From the NCBI GenBank assembly GCA_013202445.1, contig JABMRW010000019.1, positions 1 to 9,101 on the forward strand: a stretch of DNA of 9,101 nt, given 5' to 3'. The DNA comes from Deltaproteobacteria bacterium. GTDB taxonomy: Bacteria > Chloroflexota > Dehalococcoidia > Dehalococcoidales > BS750m-G39. This document shows, in pieces, positions 1 through 5,989 of the stretch. Every line of letters starts with the position of its first letter. Positions within the stretch are counted from its first letter, which is position 1. The notes under the pieces are model-generated. The model saw only the letters and a list, made by a program, of their open reading frames with translations, was not told the origin of the DNA and made no database searches. The translations under genes and the position numbers were made by a program.

Positions 1-768
1 CTGCGGGTGGTAGCTGAGACGGTGGCCAGTTATTGGGAGCGCAAGCAGGCGGAGGAGAGGGAGAAGCAACTACAAGAAGAACTTAATATTTCCAGTCGGT
101 TGGCCTCTATCGGCGAACTGGCCGCCGGTGTTGCCCACCAGATAAATAATCCCCTCACCGGCGTACTGGGTTTCTCACAGCGGCTGCTGAGAAAAAGCAC
201 CGACCAGGAAACCAACCAGGATTTAAAAAGAATCTATACCGAAGCCGAAAGAGCCGCCAAGGTGGTCCAAAACCTCCTCACCTTCGCCCGCCGCCGCCAG
301 ACCCAAAAGCAATACTCAGACATAAATGATATCTTGGAAAGCGCCCTGGAACTGAGAGCTTACGAACTGAAAACCAGCAATATTGAAGTCGTAACCGACC
401 TCACTCCCGGTCTACCTGAGATAATGCTCGATTTTCACCAGATACAGGAGGTCTTTTTAAACATCATTCTAAACGCCGAACAGGCCATAACCGAAGCGAA
501 CGGTGGTGGAAAGCTCACTATCAAAACCGAAGAAAGGAAGGGGGATATCAGAACCACATTTACTGATAACGGCCCGGGCATTCCCGCTGAAAACCTGGAA
601 AAGATCTTCGACCCCTTTTTCAGCACCAAGGGAGAAAAAGGCGGCACCGGTTTGGGCCTAAGCGTCTGTCACGGCATTATAAGCGAGCACGGCGGCAGGA
701 TATACGCCAAAAGCAAACCGGGCAAAGGGGCCATATTCTTTGTCGAACTACCCCTGCCCGGACATTGA
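1..768 (+). CDS. Sensor histidine kinase, C-terminal part (5' end outside window)
   Basis: The frame is open from the first base, so this is the 3' part of a longer kinase; a GTG at position 7 is only the first in-window start codon. It begins with a charged helix (WERKQAEEREKQLQEEL) typical of the linker after a PAS or GAF sensor domain. The HisKA dimerisation helix follows, with LASIGELAAGVAHQINNP and the phospho-acceptor His encoded at 136-138. The HATPase_c domain shows the N box (NIILNAEQAI), G1 (DNGPGIP), F box (FDPFFSTK) and G2 (GTGLGLSVCHG). The residue after the acceptor His is Gln, where NtrB-like kinases more often have Glu. The protein should autophosphorylate and pass phosphate to a response regulator, but none is encoded in this window. 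No membrane segment is visible in this part. The signal sensed is unknown because the sensor region lies upstream. Confidence 0.93.
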   Translation: MRVVAETVASYWERKQAEEREKQLQEELNISSRLASIGELAAGVAHQINNPLTGVLGFSQRLLRKSTDQETNQDLKRIYTEAERAAKVVQNLLTFARRRQTQKQYSDINDILESALELRAYELKTSNIEVVTDLTPGLPEIMLDFHQIQEVFLNIILNAEQAITEANGGGKLTIKTEERKGDIRTTFTDNGPGIPAENLEKIFDPFFSTKGEKGGTGLGLSVCHGIISEHGGRIYAKSKPGKGAIFFVELPLPGH

Positions 769-792
769 CAACCGTAAATAAGCCATCACATG

Positions 793-817
793 GTTAAGTC
801 TGTTAAGTAAAGTTAAT
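793..817 (+). repeat. GTTAAGT direct repeats, possible response-regulator site
   Basis: GTTAAGT occurs at 793-799 and 802-808, followed by a degenerate third copy GTTAAT at 812-817. The spacings of 9 and 10 bp are close to one helical turn. Tandem direct repeats at helical spacing are typical of OmpR/PhoB-type response-regulator sites. The block lies between a histidine kinase gene and the radC promoter. The region is AT-rich, so chance is a real alternative. Confidence 0.3.
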
Positions 818-846
818 ATAAATCATCTTGACAGATAATATAAAAG

Positions 847-872
847 TGTCAAATAATGGACTTTAGTTGACA
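847..872. promoter_or_regulatory. Imperfect 26-bp dyad overlapping the radC -35 box (candidate operator)
   Basis: TGTCAA at 847-852 mirrors TTGACA at 867-872. Inside these arms TAA (854-856) pairs with TTA (863-865) and G858 pairs with C861, so 10 of 13 symmetric positions match. The right arm is also the -35 hexamer of the promoter at 867-895. A dimeric helix-turn-helix protein bound here would block or modulate RNA polymerase. A further TTGACA sits at 828-833, again inverted relative to 847-852. The binding protein is unknown. Confidence 0.4.
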
Positions 873-895
873 AATGTGCAAAAATGTATTATAAA
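867..895 (+). promoter_or_regulatory. Sigma-70-type promoter for radC
   Basis: A perfect -35 TTGACA (867-872) is separated by 17 bp from -10 TATAAA (890-895, 5 of 6 consensus). Transcription should start near 902, giving a 5' UTR of about 38 nt. The UTR contains TTTGTCT (902-908), which can pair with AGACAAA (930-936) beside the ribosome binding site AGGAG (927-931). A weaker upstream option is TTGACA 828-833 with AATAAT 852-857 at 18 bp spacing. Confidence 0.65.
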
Positions 896-939
896 GTGAC
901 CTTTGTCTGCATATTTCGGCGCTAACAGGAGACAAATAA

Positions 940-1719
940 ATGACATTTGGCATAGCAAGGGGGCGAGGAAATATGACACTACTGCAGGAAAGGTTTATCC
1001 GGTCAGGCTTTGGGGACCTTACTGACCAGGAAACCATTGAATTACTACTAAGCCTGGTTCTACCCAACCGGGAAGGCAAGAAAAAGGCCAAAGAGTGCAT
1101 GGCAAGTTTCAACAACCTCAGAGGCTTCCTATCGGCGTCCCGCCGGGAGCTGGAGCAGGTTGGGATTAAGCCCCCCTGCATGCTTTATATCAAGCTGCTG
1201 CATGAATTACCGGCCGAGGTCCTCCGGCAGAAGATTGTGGACCAGCCCTCCTATAAATCATCCAAGGATGTTTATGACTACCTCAACTACTCAATGCGAG
1301 ACCTCAAGAATGAGATATTCAAGGCTATCTACCTAAATAACCGCAACCAGATTATGAACATCGCCGACCTCTTTGAAGGCACGCTGGACAGCATTCCCAT
1401 CCGCCCCCGCGATATTGTCGAAAGTGCCATCAACCACCGCGCCACCGCCCTAATTTTTGCCCATAACCACCCCGCCGGCGACCCCGCCCCCAGCAAGCAG
1501 GATAAACAGCTAACCAGGGACCTGGTATTCGTGGGCAGCATTCTGCAGATTAAGGTACTGGACCACATCATAATAGGCAACAGCCACTATTTCAGCTTCG
1601 CTGACCAGGGACTGATCGAGAAATACGAAGACAGCTTCATGAGCCTGAAAATAAGAGGACTCTTTGAAAAACAGATGGATTACTCCCTAGCCAGAGCTCA
1701 TTTTTCAAGCTCTAACTAA
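940..1719 (+). CDS. radC: RadC/YsxA-family JAB (MPN) domain protein
   Basis: The product has 259 residues. Residues about 12-95 match the RadC N-terminal helical region, including a helix-hairpin-helix-like segment (LEQVGIKPP). Residues about 105-230 form the JAB/MPN metalloprotease-like domain. Its JAMM-type signature is complete: HNHPAGDPAPSKQD gives H175, H177, S185 and D188, and E125 in KNEIF is a candidate catalytic Glu. RadC proteins are often annotated as DNA repair factors, but their biochemical role is unsettled. AGGAG at 927-931 lies 8 nt before the ATG at 940. A second ATG at 973 (GAGG upstream) starts at MTLLQERF, where family similarity begins, so the first 11 residues are uncertain. 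The last 25 or so residues extend past the usual end of the domain. The gene follows a strong, possibly repressed promoter and precedes the lipoprotein gene by 72 bp. Confidence 0.9.
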   Translation: MTFGIARGRGNMTLLQERFIRSGFGDLTDQETIELLLSLVLPNREGKKKAKECMASFNNLRGFLSASRRELEQVGIKPPCMLYIKLLHELPAEVLRQKIVDQPSYKSSKDVYDYLNYSMRDLKNEIFKAIYLNNRNQIMNIADLFEGTLDSIPIRPRDIVESAINHRATALIFAHNHPAGDPAPSKQDKQLTRDLVFVGSILQIKVLDHIIIGNSHYFSFADQGLIEKYEDSFMSLKIRGLFEKQMDYSLARAHFSSSN

Positions 1720-1739
1720 CCTTTTACCGTCATTTTCGT

Positions 1740-1745
1740 TATAAT
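1740..1745 (+). promoter_or_regulatory. TATAAT -10 box before the lipoprotein gene
   Basis: A perfect TATAAT sits 46 nt before the GTG start at 1792. No good -35 hexamer lies 16-18 bp upstream. The box overlaps an in-frame ATG at 1744, which argues that translation starts at 1792. A transcription start near 1752 would give a leader of about 40 nt. Read-through from radC is also possible. Confidence 0.35.
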
Positions 1746-1791
1746 GAATGATAGTGGATTAATAAGTAATAATAGACAAGGGGAAAACTTA

Positions 1792-2163
1792 GTGAAAAGG
1801 CTCCTGATTTTGATGCTGGTAGCGGCTGCCCTCACGGTGGCCGGGTGTATTGGGGTTGCTGAGACCTATACCGACCCCGGCCAGACGGTAACTATCGGCG
1901 TCAACCAAGAATTTATTATCGCTCTGGGTTCCAATCAATCCACCGGCTACAGCTGGCAGGAGAGCCACGACCAGACCATGCTCGAGCTGGTGAAATGGAA
2001 TTATGAAGAACAGGCCCAGGAGGGTGTAGTCGGCGCCGGTGGGATTGAATATTTCCGCTTCAAGGCATTAAAGACGGGACAGACCGAAATAACCCTGGTC
2101 TACCAGCGGCTATGGGAAGAAGAAATCCTGGAGCAGAAGGTATTTACCGTCTACGTCAAGTAG
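1792..2163 (+). CDS. Chagasin-like (peptidase inhibitor I42) lipoprotein
   Basis: The product has 123 residues from the GTG start. An AAGGGG ribosome site (1779-1784) precedes that GTG. The N-terminus is a lipoprotein signal: KR, a hydrophobic core (LLILMLVAAALTV), then a VAGC lipobox with Cys19 as the lipidation site, so the protein should be anchored outside the membrane. The mature part has the three loop motifs of the chagasin family: NQSTGY (family NPTTGY), GAGG followed by FRFKALKTG, and RLW (family RPW). Family members are tight inhibitors of papain-like C1 cysteine proteases. The loops are slightly degenerate, so target and potency are uncertain. An upstream in-frame ATG at 1744 would bury the signal peptide behind 16 polar residues and is rejected. 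The gene ends 5 bp from the convergent alkyltransferase gene. Confidence 0.83.
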   Translation: MKRLLILMLVAAALTVAGCIGVAETYTDPGQTVTIGVNQEFIIALGSNQSTGYSWQESHDQTMLELVKWNYEEQAQEGVVGAGGIEYFRFKALKTGQTEITLVYQRLWEEEILEQKVFTVYVK

Positions 2164-2168
2164 CCGCT

Positions 2169-2675
2169 TTAATTAGCCGGAGACTCCAGCCGCAGCAGAT
2201 AGTCCTTTTCGGCCACCCCTCCACTGTAACCACCTAACCCACCGTCTTTAGCCACCACCCGGTGGCAGGGAACGATAACGGGTAAAGGGTTTCTGCCCAG
2301 AGCCTGCCCCACCGCCCGCCCCGCCCCGGCTTTACCCAGCTGCTCAGCCACCCAGCCGTAGCTCCTGGTCTCACCGTAAGGGATAAGCCGGGTGAGCCGC
2401 CACACCTCACGCTGAAAGGCGGTAGCCCGGGAAAGGTCAAGCTCATCGGCAAAAGTCACCCGCTGACCAGCAAAGTAGCCTCCCAGGCGCCCCAATAAGT
2501 TGCCGAAGAAATCGTCAGCCCGCATTGCCTCCTTCACTCTATCACCCAACCGCCACTCCACCTCCCGCGCCGTACCTTGAGGCAAAGTGACCCTAAGCAG
2601 CCCGGAGTTAGAACCCAACACCCCCACCCAACCCGCGCCAATATTGGAAATAGCGTATTTTAGCTCCACGTTCAT
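2169..2675 (-). CDS. ogt: Methylated-DNA--protein-cysteine S-methyltransferase (Ogt/MGMT)
   Basis: This suicide DNA-repair protein of 168 residues transfers alkyl groups from O6-alkylguanine to its own cysteine. The C-terminal domain is canonical: FQREVWRLTRLIPYGETRSYG, then RAVGQALGRNP (R120, N129), then the active site PCHRV with acceptor Cys137, then GGLGGYSGG. The N-terminal domain (1-80) is variable, as is usual. The chosen ATG (2675-2673) overlaps the comF stop as ATGA, implying translational coupling. A GGAGG sits only about 1 nt before that ATG but 7 nt before an in-frame GTG at 2669, which may be the real start. An ATG at 2702 inside comF lacks a ribosome site. The gene is last in the zinc-ribbon/comF unit and converges on the lipoprotein gene. 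No Ada regulatory domain is present. Confidence 0.92.
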   Translation of the reverse strand: MNVELKYAISNIGAGWVGVLGSNSGLLRVTLPQGTAREVEWRLGDRVKEAMRADDFFGNLLGRLGGYFAGQRVTFADELDLSRATAFQREVWRLTRLIPYGETRSYGWVAEQLGKAGAGRAVGQALGRNPLPVIVPCHRVVAKDGGLGGYSGGVAEKDYLLRLESPAN

Positions 2676-3373
2676 ACCTCCCTGGCCAGCACCAGCCCCC
2701 ATACCGAGGCGGCTCCGGCCTGCTTTAACGCCCGGGCGCAGGCATCCAGGGTAGCTCCGGAGGTAGAGACATCGTCTATGAGCAGAATTTGCTTGCCCTC
2801 CAGCCTCCGGCTACGGCAGGCAAAAGCATCGGCAACGTTGCCCCGCCGCTCACCCACATTAGAAGTCCTGGCCTGAGGCAGAGAATGGCGCTGTCGGACC
2901 AGATAGTCGTCCACCACCGGCAAACCGGCCAGCTTGCCCAGCTCTTGAGCTAGCAGGCGGGACTGGTTGTAGCCCCGCTCCCGCAACCGCCTGGGGTGTA
3001 ACGGCACCGGCACCAGGACCTCACTGGGGATGGGGTCGTTGAGCAGATAGTCGTTAAGCAACCGGGCAAGTAGTCCGGCCAGGGCTCTCAGGTTTCTATA
3101 TTTCAACTCGTGGATAGCCTGGCGCATCACCCCGTCAAAGCGGAATGGCGCCCGAATACCGTCTATCTCCGCCCGCCAGCCGAGGCAACTGGAGCAAAGA
3201 TTAGCGCTGGACTGCGGCAGGCCGCACTTAGGGCAAAGCGGGGGCATGATTTTGGGCAGTGAATTCAAGCAGGAGGGACAGATAAAATCTCCCTCCCTCC
3301 CACAACCGACGCACCAGCGTGGAAACAAGAGGTCAAGTGCCATCCCCTTGATTTTGGTCAAATGAGGAAGCAC
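2672..3373 (-). CDS. comF: ComF family protein (zinc ribbon plus phosphoribosyltransferase fold)
   Basis: The product has 233 residues from a GTG start, with GGAG 6 nt upstream. An N-terminal double zinc ribbon has eight cysteines: C21, C24, C32, C35, C47, C50, C60 and C63. A type I phosphoribosyltransferase domain follows, with VPVPLHPRRLRERGYNQS (about 121-138) and the PRPP-binding loop ILLIDDVSTSGATLD (196-210). ComF proteins are linked to DNA uptake in competent bacteria, where they act with helicase ComFA, but many non-competent genomes also carry them and the enzymatic role is unproven. No other competence gene is in this window. An alternative ATG at 3343 has AAGGGG directly abutting it, which is too close. 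The gene lies 44 bp downstream of the zinc-ribbon gene and overlaps the alkyltransferase start. Confidence 0.9.
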   Translation of the reverse strand: MLPHLTKIKGMALDLLFPRWCVGCGREGDFICPSCLNSLPKIMPPLCPKCGLPQSSANLCSSCLGWRAEIDGIRAPFRFDGVMRQAIHELKYRNLRALAGLLARLLNDYLLNDPIPSEVLVPVPLHPRRLRERGYNQSRLLAQELGKLAGLPVVDDYLVRQRHSLPQARTSNVGERRGNVADAFACRSRRLEGKQILLIDDVSTSGATLDACARALKQAGAASVWGLVLAREV

Positions 3374-3417
3374 ATCCAGCTCCGTAACCTAGAGCTCAGA
3401 AGTAAAACGGTAAAGTA

Positions 3418-3630
3418 TTAGCGGGAGCGGGCGCTATGCATCGTCCCGCTGATAATGGGTTCGTTAATATAGACATCACCGTTCCTGATTTTCAGGTTAA
3501 AACCGCAATCAGGATTGGTGCAGACCCAGGCCTTGTAATGAATGGCCGCCCCCTGACTGCCAAAGTCAGATAAGGGCACCAGGTCTCCGGACTTACACTT
3601 CAGACACTTGGGGAAATTGGATTGTTCCAT
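3418..3630 (-). CDS. Small zinc-ribbon protein of unknown function
   Basis: This 70-residue protein has two cysteine pairs, CLKC (C9, C12) and CTNPDC (C37, C42), spaced as in a single zinc ribbon. There is no signal peptide or membrane segment. The ATG at 3630 is preceded by a very strong GGGAGGAGG ribosome site ending about 5 nt before it. The frame stays open a further 13 codons upstream, but that stretch contains the ribosome site and is rejected. It is the first gene after a near-consensus promoter and precedes comF, whose N-terminus is also a zinc ribbon. I do not recognise a named family. A nucleic-acid-binding or metal-binding structural role is plausible but unproven. Confidence 0.75.
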   Translation of the reverse strand: MEQSNFPKCLKCKSGDLVPLSDFGSQGAAIHYKAWVCTNPDCGFNLKIRNGDVYINEPIISGTMHSARSR

Positions 3631-3671
3631 GAGGTCCTCCTCCCAACCAAAAATTAGATTAAATCTCAAGC

Positions 3672-3700
3672 AGTATACACCATACTCTGGCCGTTGACAA
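3672..3700 (-). promoter_or_regulatory. Sigma-70-type promoter for the zinc-ribbon/comF/ogt unit
   Basis: On the minus strand, -35 TTGTCA (3700-3695) and -10 TATACT (3677-3672) are 17 bp apart, each matching 5 of 6 consensus bases. Transcription should start near 3665, about 35 nt before the ATG at 3630. The -35 box begins 4 nt after the thpR stop, so this unit can be expressed independently of thpR. Confidence 0.6.
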
Positions 3701-3704
3701 GGAC

Positions 3705-4283
3705 TTATTTTAGCTCAGCGGCGCTTATTCGGCTGTAGATAGCCCCCTCCCTGGTCAGCTGGCTCTTCATCAGGCTGACCGCCTCCACCGGGAAACTATG
3801 AACTGGCTCGAATTTAGTGCCGTCGATAAGCTCGCCCAGCCCCTCCCGCTCATCTAATGCAACCCGGTCGCGCACACGGGCCAGGGTCAAATGGGGGGTA
3901 AAACGCCGGTTCTCCGGGGTAAAACCCAGCCCGGCCAGGTTGGATTCAAGGCGCTGCTGGAGGTGGGCCAGCTTATCAACCTCCCCACCCATCCCCACCC
4001 AAACCACCTGCACCCGCCTCAGGTTGGGAAAAGCCCCCAGGCCCTCCACCTTCAAGGAGAAGGGAGCTATCCCCTGAGCAGCCTCTTCCATGGCGGCGGT
4101 TATCGGGGCAATCTTAGCCGCATCAACATCGCCCAGGAACTTTAAGGTCAGGTGAATGCTGTAGGGGTCAACCCACTTTATTGAGCTCTGCCCCCCCGAC
4201 TTCAGTTGAGCCTGAAGGTCTTTAAGCCCGGCTTTTACCTCGTCAGGCAGGCCGATGGCGATAAAACAGCGCACCTGCTCCAC
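3705..4283 (-). CDS. thpR: RNA 2',3'-cyclic phosphodiesterase (2H superfamily)
   Basis: The product has 192 residues, the usual length for the LigT/ThpR family. Both catalytic HxTx motifs are present and well spaced: H44-L-T46 in IHLTLKFLG and H131-L-T133 in PHLTLARVR. The start FIAIGLPDEV matches the family N-terminus (F-I-A-I-x-L-P). Members hydrolyse RNA 2',3'-cyclic phosphate ends to 2'-phosphate, and some ligate tRNA half molecules in vitro through a 2'-5' bond. The start is GTG, only 2 nt after the amidohydrolase stop, with AAGG about 9 nt upstream, so the two genes are almost certainly one transcript with coupled translation. No link between the two activities is apparent. Confidence 0.93.
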   Translation of the reverse strand: MEQVRCFIAIGLPDEVKAGLKDLQAQLKSGGQSSIKWVDPYSIHLTLKFLGDVDAAKIAPITAAMEEAAQGIAPFSLKVEGLGAFPNLRRVQVVWVGMGGEVDKLAHLQQRLESNLAGLGFTPENRRFTPHLTLARVRDRVALDEREGLGELIDGTKFEPVHSFPVEAVSLMKSQLTREGAIYSRISAAELK

Positions 4284-4285
4284 CG

Positions 4286-5134
4286 CTATTTACCTTCTAT
4301 ACCGAGAAGCCTCAGGGCATTACCCGCCAGTACCAGGTTCTTTGTCTCCTCGGCTAAATCCAGCGTCTCAATCTCATTAAGCAAGCGCCTTTGTGTCAAC
4401 AGGGGATAATCGCTGCCAAAGAGAACCTTATCCGCCCCCACCAGCTTAATAACCTGCTGGTAAACGTCAGGCGTATAGAGAAAAGGCGAAGCGGCGCTGT
4501 CAAAATAGACGTTGCCAATAGCCTTTTTAACCTCAGGCATCAGGGCGTAGAAGGGCAGGCCACCTCCCCAATGGGCGCAGACTATGGTCAAATCGGGGAA
4601 GCTGGTGATAAATGGGTAGAGCATATCGGGGGTAATAATCCCCTTCCCCGGATAGTCATGCCCTATCGGCTCCGAAGAGTGGAGGAGCAGGGCCAGCCGG
4701 TGCTCCTTTAACACCTCAACCAGAGGCTCCATCACCATCTCGTCGCCGAGGTCAAAAAGCTGTATATCCGGCCTCATCTCGCCCACCCCCTTTATCCCCG
4801 CTTTGGCACAGCGTTCAATCTCGGCTACGGCAGCTTTGGGCGAGTTGGGCTGGACGGCGCAAAAGCCCACCAGCCGCTGGGGATAGCGGGACACCGAATC
4901 TATGATATAGTCGTTGGTTTCAACGCAAAGCTCGTGGGTCGTCCAGCCGATATTGAGGATAACCGAGATATCAACGCCGGCTTCATCCATACCGGCGATG
5001 AGCTCTTCGGCGGTGGCTATTTTAGCCTTGGGGTCGGAGTAGAGGATAGCGAAACAGGGGTCACGCTCAATATATTTATTGCGGTTTTTCTTTATCTCAG
5101 GCGGGAAGACATGGGTATGGAAGTCGATAATCAC
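4286..5134 (-). CDS. Amidohydrolase family 2 (TIM-barrel metal-dependent hydrolase)
   Basis: The product has 282 residues. Expected metal and catalytic residues are present: the N-terminal DFHTH (H6, H8), H152 in LLLHSSEP, H188 in CAHWGGG and D242 in FGSDYP. This pattern is that of the COG2159 amidohydrolase/decarboxylase-like proteins, which act on varied small molecules. The substrate cannot be assigned. It is cytoplasmic, with no signal peptide. The start is GTG, placed immediately before IIDFHTH, and no later start would keep the first metal-binding histidines. There is no ribosome binding site. Instead a TATAAT ends 6 nt before the GTG, so the transcript probably begins at the start codon. 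It is followed 2 nt later by thpR. Confidence 0.9.
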   Translation of the reverse strand: MIIDFHTHVFPPEIKKNRNKYIERDPCFAILYSDPKAKIATAEELIAGMDEAGVDISVILNIGWTTHELCVETNDYIIDSVSRYPQRLVGFCAVQPNSPKAAVAEIERCAKAGIKGVGEMRPDIQLFDLGDEMVMEPLVEVLKEHRLALLLHSSEPIGHDYPGKGIITPDMLYPFITSFPDLTIVCAHWGGGLPFYALMPEVKKAIGNVYFDSAASPFLYTPDVYQQVIKLVGADKVLFGSDYPLLTQRRLLNEIETLDLAEETKNLVLAGNALRLLGIEGK

Positions 5135-5140
5135 AGCCCG

Positions 5141-5170
5141 ATTATAGCAGAAGTTCTATATTAGCTTCAA
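5141..5170 (-). promoter_or_regulatory. Promoter for a leaderless amidohydrolase transcript
   Basis: On the minus strand, -35 TTGAAG (5170-5165, 4 of 6) and a perfect -10 TATAAT (5146-5141) are 18 bp apart. Counting the last T as -7 places +1 at 5134, the G of the GTG start codon. It lies in the 49-bp gap after the L25 gene on the same strand, so L25 read-through may also contribute. Confidence 0.5.
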
Positions 5171-5183
5171 GATAAGCGGGGGC

Positions 5184-5843
5184 TTATTTAGGCGGCTCTT
5201 CCGGTTTCTCCCCGGCTTCCTTAGCCTCTTCAGCTAACCCTTCTTCCGGTACCTCTGCTTCGGCCACTACTTCCTCTTCCACCGCACGCGCCTCGCTCAC
5301 CCTGACCACCATCTGGTCGGGGTCGGTAACAATGGTGACATCCGGGCTGAGGACGATATCTCTGACGAATATGGCCTGCTCTACTTCCTCCAGCGAGCTC
5401 AGGTCAACCTCTATCTGGGGCGGGAGCTTATCGGGCAGGGATTCGACACTCAGGCTGGTGAGGCTGTGAGTCAGGGTGCGCCCCTTTTCCTTCATGGCAG
5501 GGGCTTCCCCAACCAGGATGATAGGCACATCCACCCTTATCTTCTCCGTACTTTTTACCTGGTAGAAGTCAACGTGAAACAGTCCCCCGCTGCAGGGCTC
5601 TCTCTGGATTTCCCTGATGAAGACACCGCGGGGTTCTTTATCCCCCTCAACCTCAAGGGCGATAAGTCGGGTCATGCCGGCCCGGGCTATAATCCGCTGC
5701 AGTTTAGCCGTATCACACTGCAGGGACAGTGAATCAATACCGTGCCCAAAAAGGTGGGTGGGGGTAGTGCCCTCACGGCGCATAAACCGGGTCTTTTTGC
5801 CCAGCACATCTCTTTTGCTGGCCTTTATATTCAAATCAGTCAT
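5184..5843 (-). CDS. rplY: 50S ribosomal protein L25/general stress protein Ctc
   Basis: The product has 219 residues, the long CTC form with two domains. Residues 1-95 form the L25 5S-rRNA-binding domain, with KKTRFMRREGTTPTHLFGHG and GLFHVDFYQV. Residues about 96-185 form the TL5-type C-terminal beta domain (VDVPIILVGEAPAMKEKG, LPPQIEVDLSSLE). The remainder is an acidic Glu/Ala-rich tail, common in this family. It binds 5S rRNA in the central protuberance of the large subunit. ATG at 5843 has GAGGAG 7 nt upstream. It is transcribed divergently from the transketolase genes. The usual pth neighbour is not present downstream in this window. Confidence 0.95.
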   Translation of the reverse strand: MTDLNIKASKRDVLGKKTRFMRREGTTPTHLFGHGIDSLSLQCDTAKLQRIIARAGMTRLIALEVEGDKEPRGVFIREIQREPCSGGLFHVDFYQVKSTEKIRVDVPIILVGEAPAMKEKGRTLTHSLTSLSVESLPDKLPPQIEVDLSSLEEVEQAIFVRDIVLSPDVTIVTDPDQMVVRVSEARAVEEEVVAEAEVPEEGLAEEAKEAGEKPEEPPK

Positions 5844-5866
5844 CTATCGGCTCCTCTAACCTGCTA

Positions 5867-5895
5867 ATTAAAGCAGAGATAGAGATAAAAATCAA
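5867..5895 (-). promoter_or_regulatory. Probable promoter for the L25 gene
   Basis: On the minus strand, -35 TTGATT (5895-5890, 4 of 6) and -10 TTTAAT (5872-5867, 5 of 6) are 17 bp apart. The predicted start near 5860 leaves a short leader containing GAGGAG. A small dyad, CTGCT (5861-5865) with AGCAG (5872-5876), straddles the -10 box and could be an operator or chance. Confidence 0.42.
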
Positions 5896-5936
5896 ACTTT
5901 TTGGTTGTCTTTCTTCCCCCACGCCCATTTACAACC

Positions 5937-5966
5937 TAGACCTGCTATCCCCGATTATAGTATAAT
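5937..5966 (+). promoter_or_regulatory. Promoter for the transketolase genes
   Basis: A perfect -10 TATAAT (5961-5966) has a TAGACC (5937-5942, 4 of 6) 18 bp upstream. The predicted start near 5973 gives a leader of only about 17 nt before the ATG at 5990. The -10 is half of the odd palindrome ATTATAGTATAAT (5954-5966), so the minus strand also has TATAAT, though without a good -35. Confidence 0.45.
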
Positions 5967-5989
5967 TAAAGACACGCAGGGGGGTGCTA

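Noticed and set aside
1693..1713. AGAGCT/AGCTCT hairpin at the end of radC as a terminator
   Set aside because: The stem is only 6 bp, lies inside the coding region and is not followed by a T-run.
1744..1791. Upstream ATG as start of the lipoprotein
   Set aside because: It would put 16 polar residues before the signal peptide, and it overlaps a perfect TATAAT box. The GTG at 1792 has a ribosome site and a proper lipobox distance.
2251..2266. GCCACC/GGTGGC hairpin near the 3' end of the alkyltransferase gene
   Set aside because: It falls exactly on codons of the conserved PCHRVVAKDG segment and has no T-run. Coding constraint explains it.
5172..5187. ATAAGC-GGGG-GCTTAT hairpin at the L25 stop codon as a terminator
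   Set aside because: The stem is short and AT-rich, and on the L25 strand it is followed by CTTGAAG rather than a T-tract. It may be weakly structured RNA but does not support a terminator call.
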